Of a DNA stretch of 64,000 nt, positions 58,656-64,000 are shown in pieces; within the stretch, counting starts at the first letter, position 1, and each line of letters begins with the position of its first letter. The position numbers and the translations under genes were made by a program. This DNA comes from Aquibacillus saliphilus (GTDB taxonomy: Bacteria > Bacillota > Bacilli > Bacillales > Amphibacillaceae), in NCBI RefSeq assembly GCF_020404745.1, contig NZ_JAIZAP010000011.1:1-64000 (forward strand), read 5' to 3'. The notes beneath the pieces were generated by a model that did not search any database, had not been told where the DNA came from, and saw nothing but the letters and a program-made list of their open reading frames with translations.

Positions 58656-59678
58656 TTAATACCAAGAATGAAAAGTGTTCGTCAACCTTTTTGAAAGCAC
58701 ATTTAATAGTGTAATCACTCTAGAATATTCCATTCTCGTGGGTCCTAACAACGCAATTGTACCCATTTGGCGATCTCCTAAAGAATAAGTTGCCGTAATA
58801 ATGCTACAATCTTGCATTGCATCTATCTTATTTTCTTGACCGATAGACACGATAATACCATCTTTGTCAGAACGTAACATATCAGCCATTTTTTCTTCTT
58901 GTTCAATCATAGAAAATAGTGACCGAATCTTATTTACATCTTTAAATTCTGGTTGCATTAAAATATTAGTCTTGCCACCAACATAAAGCTTTACTGGCTG
59001 CTCATCAAATAATGCAGCTTTTAAATATTGAAATGCTGTCTCAAAATCACTTGTATATGTTTTTAACAAATACGTAATTTCAGTGTACAACTTCTCATGT
59101 AGCTGAATGATGGGTACTCCAGCAAGTCGTTCATTTAAAATGTTTACCAGCTTCTCTAAATCACCTGACTTTATTTCGGCAGGTACATTAAATGATCTAT
59201 GCTCCACATGTCCAGTATTAGTTACTAAAATAGCTACTGCTGTTTGTGAAGATAAACTAATTATCTGTAATTGCTTCAGCTTGGTTTCAAACACTTCTGG
59301 ACCTAGTATAATTGAGGTGTAGTTTGTTAAATCAGAAAGTATCTTTGCCGATTTTTGGACAACTTGTTCAAATTCTACCATTCCCTTTTCAAACGTATGT
59401 GTAATAACATTTCTATCTGCGCTTGAAAGGTGAAAAGGAGATAATAAATGATCAACATAGAAACGATATCCCTTTTCAGACGGAACTCTACCTGATGATG
59501 AGTGTGTCTTTTCAATAAAACCCAACTCTTCCAAATCAGCCATTTCATTACGTATGGTTGCCGGACTAAAAGACATTCCGTCTTTCTTTGAAATAGCACG
59601 GGAACCAATCGGCTGTGCTGTTTGGATGAATTCATCAATAATAACTTGCAGAACGAGTATTTGTCTTTTTGATAACAT
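58656..59678 (-). CDS. hrcA: Heat-inducible transcription repressor HrcA
   Basis: A 340-residue repressor that binds CIRCE and is kept active by GroEL. The N-terminal winged helix (LSKRQILVLQVIIDEFI...QPIGSRAISKK...SPATIRNEMADLEELG) and the later HrcA domain are standard. The start ATG follows AGAGGTGATC. Its own CIRCE site lies 16 bp upstream of the start codon, so the operon is self-regulated. Confidence 0.97.
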   Translation of the reverse strand: MLSKRQILVLQVIIDEFIQTAQPIGSRAISKKDGMSFSPATIRNEMADLEELGFIEKTHSSSGRVPSEKGYRFYVDHLLSPFHLSSADRNVITHTFEKGMVEFEQVVQKSAKILSDLTNYTSIILGPEVFETKLKQLQIISLSSQTAVAILVTNTGHVEHRSFNVPAEIKSGDLEKLVNILNERLAGVPIIQLHEKLYTEITYLLKTYTSDFETAFQYLKAALFDEQPVKLYVGGKTNILMQPEFKDVNKIRSLFSMIEQEEKMADMLRSDKDGIIVSIGQENKIDAMQDCSIITATYSLGDRQMGTIALLGPTRMEYSRVITLLNVLSKRLTNTFHSWY

Positions 59679-59693
59679 CGATGATCACCTCTG

Positions 59694-59720
59694 TTAGCAC
59701 TCTTACCTAACGAGTGCTAA
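59694..59720 (-). promoter_or_regulatory. CIRCE operator
   Basis: TTAGCACTC-N9-GAGTGCTAA, a perfect consensus CIRCE inverted repeat, between the promoter and the start of hrcA. Confidence 0.98.
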
Positions 59721-59730
59721 ATCTATTATT

Positions 59731-59759
59731 AAATTATCAAAAGCAGTTCGGAATGTCAA
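59731..59759 (-). promoter_or_regulatory. Sigma-A promoter of the hrcA operon
   Basis: -35 TTGACA (59754-59759) and -10 TAATTT (59731-59736) with a 17-bp spacer. The -35 overlaps the last codons of hemW. Confidence 0.8.
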
Positions 59760-60913
59760 TCGGAAAGCTTAAAAGTTTTTTCATCAATTAGAAATTCTTG
59801 AAAAACTTCATTACCAAATAGCATTCCATTATCGGTCAACCGAACATGTTGATCCGTTTCTATAAGCCAACCCCTTTGTTTTAGAGTTACTAACGAATCA
59901 TGGTAAATATCATTGATATCTACTTTAAATTTATTTATAAATTCCTGTTTGGATACACCTTTTGTTTTCCTTAATCCGAGGAACATTTCCTCTTCTATTC
60001 GTTCCTTTTCGCCTACTTTTTCTATATGCAAAATTGGTTGACCATCTTCATTTGCCTTCTTTAGGTAGGCAGGAAATGGTCGTAAATTTATAATCCTTTT
60101 TCCTGGTAAGTATCCATGGGCCCCTGCACCAAACCCATAATAATATTCATTATTCCAGTAAGTTAAATTATGCTGACTTTCAAAACCTTTTTCAGCAAAG
60201 TTACTTATTTCATACTGAAATTTGCCATGCTTATTCATTTCAGTGCGAAGTAACTCATACATGTCTGCTTCCGTTTCTTCTTGTGGTTTACGTAATTTAC
60301 CTTTCATGTAACGCTGGTAAAATACTGTTTTTGGTTCTATCTGTAATGAATAAGCAGAATAGTGCGGAAGATTAAAAGATAAAGCCTCATCAATTGTCCT
60401 GTGAAGATTGTCAATTGATTGATTAGGGAGACTGTAAATTAAATCAATACTAATATTAGTTAGACCGTGCTTTGTTAATGTATTGATATTTTCATATACA
60501 TCCTTAATACGATGTAATCTACCTAATTGCTCAAGCATCGTATCATCAAAAACTTGGACGCCCATAGATATTCGTTTCACTCCATATTCTTTTAACAGCT
60601 TAATTTTCTCCTCATCCAAATCTCCAGGATTGGCTTCGAAAGAGTACTCTTCACATTGGTCCACGTCAAAGTGATGTGAAATAATTTTGAGCAAGCTTTC
60701 TAGTTGACGATAATTTAGTGCTGTTGGAGTCCCACCGCCAACAAAAATTGTTTTCACTTGTTGTTTTGGGTTTGTAATATATGCTGATACTTCTTTTTTT
60801 AGTGCATCTATATAATCATCAGCCATTTTTTCTTCATAAAAAAACTTAGTGAAATCACAATAATGACAAATTTTTTCACAGAATGGTATATGGATATAAA
60901 CGGATGAAACCAT
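59756..60913 (-). CDS. hemW: Heme chaperone HemW (radical SAM, formerly HemN-like)
   Basis: A 385-residue radical-SAM protein. The motif CEKICHYCDF (about residues 12-21) binds the [4Fe-4S] cluster, GGGTPTAL follows, and HNLTYWN (about 250) is the HNxxYW motif that marks HemW rather than the true oxidase HemN. HemW binds haem and delivers it to target proteins. It is B. subtilis yqeR by position. The start ATG follows AAGGAGAG. Confidence 0.95.
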   Translation of the reverse strand: MVSSVYIHIPFCEKICHYCDFTKFFYEEKMADDYIDALKKEVSAYITNPKQQVKTIFVGGGTPTALNYRQLESLLKIISHHFDVDQCEEYSFEANPGDLDEEKIKLLKEYGVKRISMGVQVFDDTMLEQLGRLHRIKDVYENINTLTKHGLTNISIDLIYSLPNQSIDNLHRTIDEALSFNLPHYSAYSLQIEPKTVFYQRYMKGKLRKPQEETEADMYELLRTEMNKHGKFQYEISNFAEKGFESQHNLTYWNNEYYYGFGAGAHGYLPGKRIINLRPFPAYLKKANEDGQPILHIEKVGEKERIEEEMFLGLRKTKGVSKQEFINKFKVDINDIYHDSLVTLKQRGWLIETDQHVRLTDNGMLFGNEVFQEFLIDEKTFKLSD

Positions 60914-60951
60914 AACGAACTCTCCTTATTAGTGCATTAATAACTACTAGC

Positions 60952-60983
60952 GAAACCCCTGTCAGTTAGTTGACAAGGGTTTC
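60952..60983 (-). terminator. Terminator of lepA
   Basis: GAAACCCTTGTCA / TGACAGGGGTTTC, a 13-bp stem with one G-U pair and a 6-nt loop, between lepA and hemW. The T-run expected after it on the minus strand is lacking, so it may be partial. Confidence 0.6.
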
Positions 60984-60988
60984 TTTTT

Positions 60989-62806
60989 TTACTTATCATC
61001 GTCCATTCGAAGAACAGCCATAAAGGCTTCTTGTGGTACTTCCACGGATCCAACCATTTTCATCCGCTTTTTACCTTCTTTTTGTTTTTCGAGTAATTTT
61101 CTCTTTCTCGAGATATCTCCACCATAACATTTCGAAAGTACATTTTTACGCATTGCCTTTATAGTCGAACGAGCAACAATTTTGTTCCCGGTGGCAGCTT
61201 GAATTGGCACTTCAAACTGTTGTCTAGGTATTAATGTTTTCAATTTCTCAACGATTTGTTTCCCACGCTCAAAAGCGAAATCTTTATGTACAATAAAGGA
61301 AAGCGCATCAATCGTTTCACCATTCAACCAAATATCCATCTTGACTAGACTGGACGTTTTATACCCAATCATTTCATAATCAAAAGATGCATACCCTTTG
61401 GTTTGTGATTTCAACTGATCAAAGAAATCATAAACTATTTCAGCCAAGGGAATTTCATAAACAACGTTTACCCGGTTATCATCCATATATTTCATGTCAA
61501 TAAAATCGCCACGTTTTCTCTGGCACAGTTCCATAACAGGTCCAACATAATCATTTGGAACCATCACCGTTGCTTTCACATATGGTTCACGAACTTCCTT
61601 AATTTGTTGAGGATCTGGCATAAAGGATGGATTATCTATTGTTATTTCCGTATCATTTGAATGAATAACTTGATAAATAACACTTGGCGCTGTCGTGATT
61701 AAATCAATATTAAATTCCCTTTCAACACGTTCTTGAATAATCTCCATGTGTAGAAGACCTAGGAAACCACAACGAAAGCCAAATCCAAGCGCTTGAGACG
61801 TCTCCGCTTCATACTGCAAAGAGGAATCATTTAATTCGAGTCGTTCAAGTGCTTCTCTTAAATCATTATAATTACTTGCATCAACAGGGTATAATCCACA
61901 AAACACCATTGGATTCAACCTGCGATATCCTGGTAATGCTTCCTCAGTAGGATTGTTTGCTAACGTAATCGTATCCCCGACTTGAGTATCCCCGACATTT
62001 TTTATCGATGCAGTCAAGTAACCAACATCACCAACCGACAATTCATTTTGCGGGACTGGTTTTGGTTTAAATACACCAATTTCGTTCACTTCAAACTCTT
62101 TTCCTGTTGCCATCATTTTTATTTTATCGCCTATTTTTACTGAACCCTCTTTAATACAGACATACGCAACAACGCCTCGATAGGAATCGTATAACGAATC
62201 AAATATTAGGGCCTTTAGTGGTTCATCTGGATTACCAGCAGGAGCAGGGATTTTCTCCACAATTCTTTCTAGAATTTCATCAATTCCAATTCCAGATTTA
62301 GCACTTGCTAAAATTGCTTCATCTCCATCAATTCCGATAACGTCTGTAATTTCCTGTTTAACACGTTCTGGATCTGCACTTGGTAAGTCTATTTTATTAA
62401 TAACAGGGATAATTTCCAGATCATTATCAAGCGCTAAATAAACGTTAGCCAGTGTTTGCGCTTCAATCCCTTGAGCAGCATCTACGACTAAAATAGCTCC
62501 CTCACAAGCGGCGAGACTTCTCGACACTTCATATGTAAAATCCACGTGTCCAGGGGTGTCAATTAAATGAAACAAATATTCATCGCCATTTTCCTGTTGA
62601 TATTTCAGTTGGACTGCATTTAGTTTTATTGTGATTCCACGCTCACGCTCTAAATCCATTCCATCCAAAAACTGTTCTTTCATTTCTCTAGAAGTCAGCG
62701 CTTTGGTTTTTTCTAATATACGGTCTGCAAGTGTTGATTTCCCATGGTCTATATGTGCTATGATTGAAAAATTACGTACTCTACTCTGATTTCTTCCTTT
62801 ACTCAC
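60989..62806 (-). CDS. lepA: Elongation factor 4 (LepA)
   Basis: A 605-residue translational GTPase that can back-translocate or remodel ribosomes. G1 [10 protein letters not shown]3 DTPGHVDF, G4 NKIDLP and the LepA-specific C-terminal domain ([20 protein letters not shown], ending [11 protein letters not shown]) are present. The start is GTG with AGGAGTGATC. It follows yqxA and spoIIP as in B. subtilis. Confidence 0.98.
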   Translation of the reverse strand: MSKGRNQSRVRNFSIIAHIDHGKSTLADRILEKTKALTSREMKEQFLDGMDLERERGITIKLNAVQLKYQQENGDEYLFHLIDTPGHVDFTYEVSRSLAACEGAILVVDAAQGIEAQTLANVYLALDNDLEIIPVINKIDLPSADPERVKQEITDVIGIDGDEAILASAKSGIGIDEILERIVEKIPAPAGNPDEPLKALIFDSLYDSYRGVVAYVCIKEGSVKIGDKIKMMATGKEFEVNEIGVFKPKPVPQNELSVGDVGYLTASIKNVGDTQVGDTITLANNPTEEALPGYRRLNPMVFCGLYPVDASNYNDLREALERLELNDSSLQYEAETSQALGFGFRCGFLGLLHMEIIQERVEREFNIDLITTAPSVIYQVIHSNDTEITIDNPSFMPDPQQIKEVREPYVKATVMVPNDYVGPVMELCQRKRGDFIDMKYMDDNRVNVVYEIPLAEIVYDFFDQLKSQTKGYASFDYEMIGYKTSSLVKMDIWLNGETIDALSFIVHKDFAFERGKQIVEKLKTLIPRQQFEVPIQAATGNKIVARSTIKAMRKNVLSKCYGGDISRKRKLLEKQKEGKKRMKMVGSVEVPQEAFMAVLRMDDDK

Positions 62807-62985
62807 TGGTGATCACTCCTATTTTCGAGCAACAATACTAGGATTGATTATAGCAGTCTATGTCGACAGATTCAATACAGAAAGTTTCTGGTTGCTAAAC
62901 AGAGCCTAGTTCTTTAAAATAAGTCCTCTATTTATAGGACAAAAAAGATACTATTCTATTATTTTGTATATATTATTATTGTTTA

Positions 62986-63192
62986 GGAACTACAAAATCG
63001 TTGCCATGAGAATAATTAAGGATAGGATTGCGCTGAGTAATCTAAAGGTGCACCTACTCTGGCCACAAAGAACTCAGGGGCGCGGTGGCTTTTCTTAAGC
63101 TTGTCGGGGGTGAGCACAAAGGAAGGCAACTTAGAATAATTCACGCAGAAATAAGTGTTTTTCTTATTTCGAAGGCGCCTGCACTTTTGTCC
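62986..63192 (-). repeat. Repeat family B, copy 3
   Basis: On the minus strand it starts GGACAAAAGTGCAGGCGCC, includes a small hairpin GAAATAAG/CTTATTTC and CTCACCCCCGACAAGCTTAA, and ends GCGCAATCCTATCCTTAATT...CATGGCAACGATTTTGTAG. Both ends match the copy at 28415-28575. It fills most of the gap between lepA and yqxA, and I see no gene in the rest of 62807-63192. Confidence 0.7.
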
Positions 63193-63534
63193 TTAGAAAA
63201 AAGCCTGCACTAGTTGATAAGCAGTGTGAATCAATTGATTATAAAACCATTTCACTCCCCTTTCCAAGTTTCCCGCAACTTTTTGAGTGAGATGAGTTGA
63301 TTGCACTTCTTGGTATTCTTCTTGTTTATTTTCTAAATTAATTTGTTGTAAATTTTCACCCATTACATTTACTTCCGCTTTACCATTTTCATCGACCTGC
63401 GACCCAATTGCATCATCATCTGAAACGGAATATCCCCTAGTTTCAATAATACCTTCACTTGCTTTATCAATACCTACTAGTATTCCTCCAAAAAACAAGA
63501 CTAACATTAGCAAAAAAACTGCCACCATTTTCAA
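63193..63534 (-). CDS. yqxA: DUF3679 family protein YqxA
   Basis: A 113-residue protein with one N-terminal membrane segment (about residues 3-22, with GGILVGIDKA) and a polar rest. Its length and place between spoIIP and lepA match B. subtilis yqxA. It appears to start with TTG after GAGGTGAT. It is probably cotranscribed with spoIIP in sporulation. Function is unknown. Confidence 0.85.
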   Translation of the reverse strand: MKMVAVFLLMLVLFFGGILVGIDKASEGIIETRGYSVSDDDAIGSQVDENGKAEVNVMGENLQQINLENKQEEYQEVQSTHLTQKVAGNLERGVKWFYNQLIHTAYQLVQAFF

Positions 63535-63551
63535 AGTTAATCACCTCTACT

Positions 63552-64000
63552 CTACTGATTCCCCTGGACTTTTTCAGCATCCCAATAATAGTCACTAAAT
63601 ACTTCAGCAAACAGGTCAGCTGTTCGATACAGTTCTTCCATCGTGTTATCAATACCACCAAATTCGATAACGATTGAATTGCTCGACAAATCTTGGTTGT
63701 ACACACCATTTTTCCCAGAACCGCCCTGAGTAATAACCGTCCTACTTAACTCAGGATATTTCTCATTAATTTTATTGTGTAATTCTGTAGCAAGCTTTAA
63801 ATTTTCGTCATTGCTGTAATCCTCACCGACCACAAAAGCAAGCCTTGCATGATCTTTTCCGTCTATCTTCATTGTAGTTACATCTCGACGTTGACTATCA
63901 CGGTGTAAGTCAAAAACATAATTTAAATCTTTATTACTCGCTAACGCTTGTTCGACAATCGGCCTTGAAGCACTATACGAACGCCAATACTCCCAATTAT
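63552..64000 (-). CDS. spoIIP: Stage II sporulation protein P (partial, 5' end outside window)
   Basis: The last 148 or so codons of spoIIP run from the window edge. SpoIIP is a peptidoglycan amidase/endopeptidase that acts with SpoIID and SpoIIM to drive engulfment of the forespore. The visible part carries the catalytic-domain motifs FDLHRDSQRRD and VVIEFGGIDNTMEELYRTA. The frame is open to base 64000, and an internal ATG at 63872 is not the start. Confidence 0.93.
   Translation of the reverse strand, partial: NWEYWRSYSASRPIVEQALASNKDLNYVFDLHRDSQRRDVTTMKIDGKDHARLAFVVGEDYSNDENLKLATELHNKINEKYPELSRTVITQGGSGKNGVYNQDLSSNSIVIEFGGIDNTMEELYRTADLFAEVFSDYYWDAEKVQGNQ

Overview
The window is an ordinary core segment of a low-GC, spore-forming Firmicutes chromosome (family Bacillaceae). 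Gene content and order follow the Bacillus subtilis stretch from spoIIP to yqgP almost gene for gene. The protein sequences look like the Oceanobacillus/Virgibacillus/Gracilibacillus side of the family, but that placement is inference. I see no prophage, complete insertion sequence, CRISPR array, plasmid gene or accessory island.

Layout. 0-5.6 kb: spoVAF standing alone, an unrecognised membrane-anchored protein, a decayed rhomboid protease gene (gluP/yqgP), a small yqgO-like gene, 5-formyl-THF cyclo-ligase and rpmG. 5.6-15.8 kb: yqzD- and yqzC-like genes facing a phosphate-uptake operon pstS-pstC-pstA-pstB-phoU with a clear four-repeat PhoP box, then pbpA, an MFS gene and sodA. 15.9-16.7 kb: six tRNA genes (Asn-Met-His-Ile2-Ser-Phe) with promoter and terminator. 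16.8-22.9 kb: a Na/Pi cotransporter fused to a PhoU domain, an NfeD-like protein, yqfZ, ispG, yqfX, a lytic transglycosylase and yqfT. 22.9-39.4 kb: nfo, cshB, ispH, yqfO, trmK, cccA, an unknown membrane protein, sigA, dnaG, yqfL, glyS-glyQ behind a glycine T-box, recO, yqzL and era. 39.6-50.5 kb: dgkA-ybeY-pgpH-phoH-yqfD-yqfC, the sigma-W-type yqeZ-floA-yqfB operon, yqeY-rpsU and a second, short Na/Pi cotransporter (yqeW). 50.6-64 kb: deoC, then the heat-shock operon hrcA-grpE-dnaK-dnaJ-prmA-rsmE-mtaB with CIRCE, then hemW, lepA, yqxA and the 3' part of spoIIP.

The genes form housekeeping modules: replication and transcription initiation (dnaG, sigA), ribosome and tRNA work (glyQS, era, ybeY, recO, rsmE, prmA, lepA, trmK, mtaB), protein folding, phosphate supply, isoprenoid synthesis (ispG, ispH) and envelope/sporulation genes.

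The parts not explained by known genes are non-coding. There are two dispersed intergenic repeat families: one MITE-like palindrome in an inverted pair at 5.7 and 13.6 kb, and one longer element at 28.4, 45.4 and 63.0 kb. There is also an inverted duplication at the decayed 3' end of gluP and several regulatory signals that can be read directly. I did not find a new multi-gene system.
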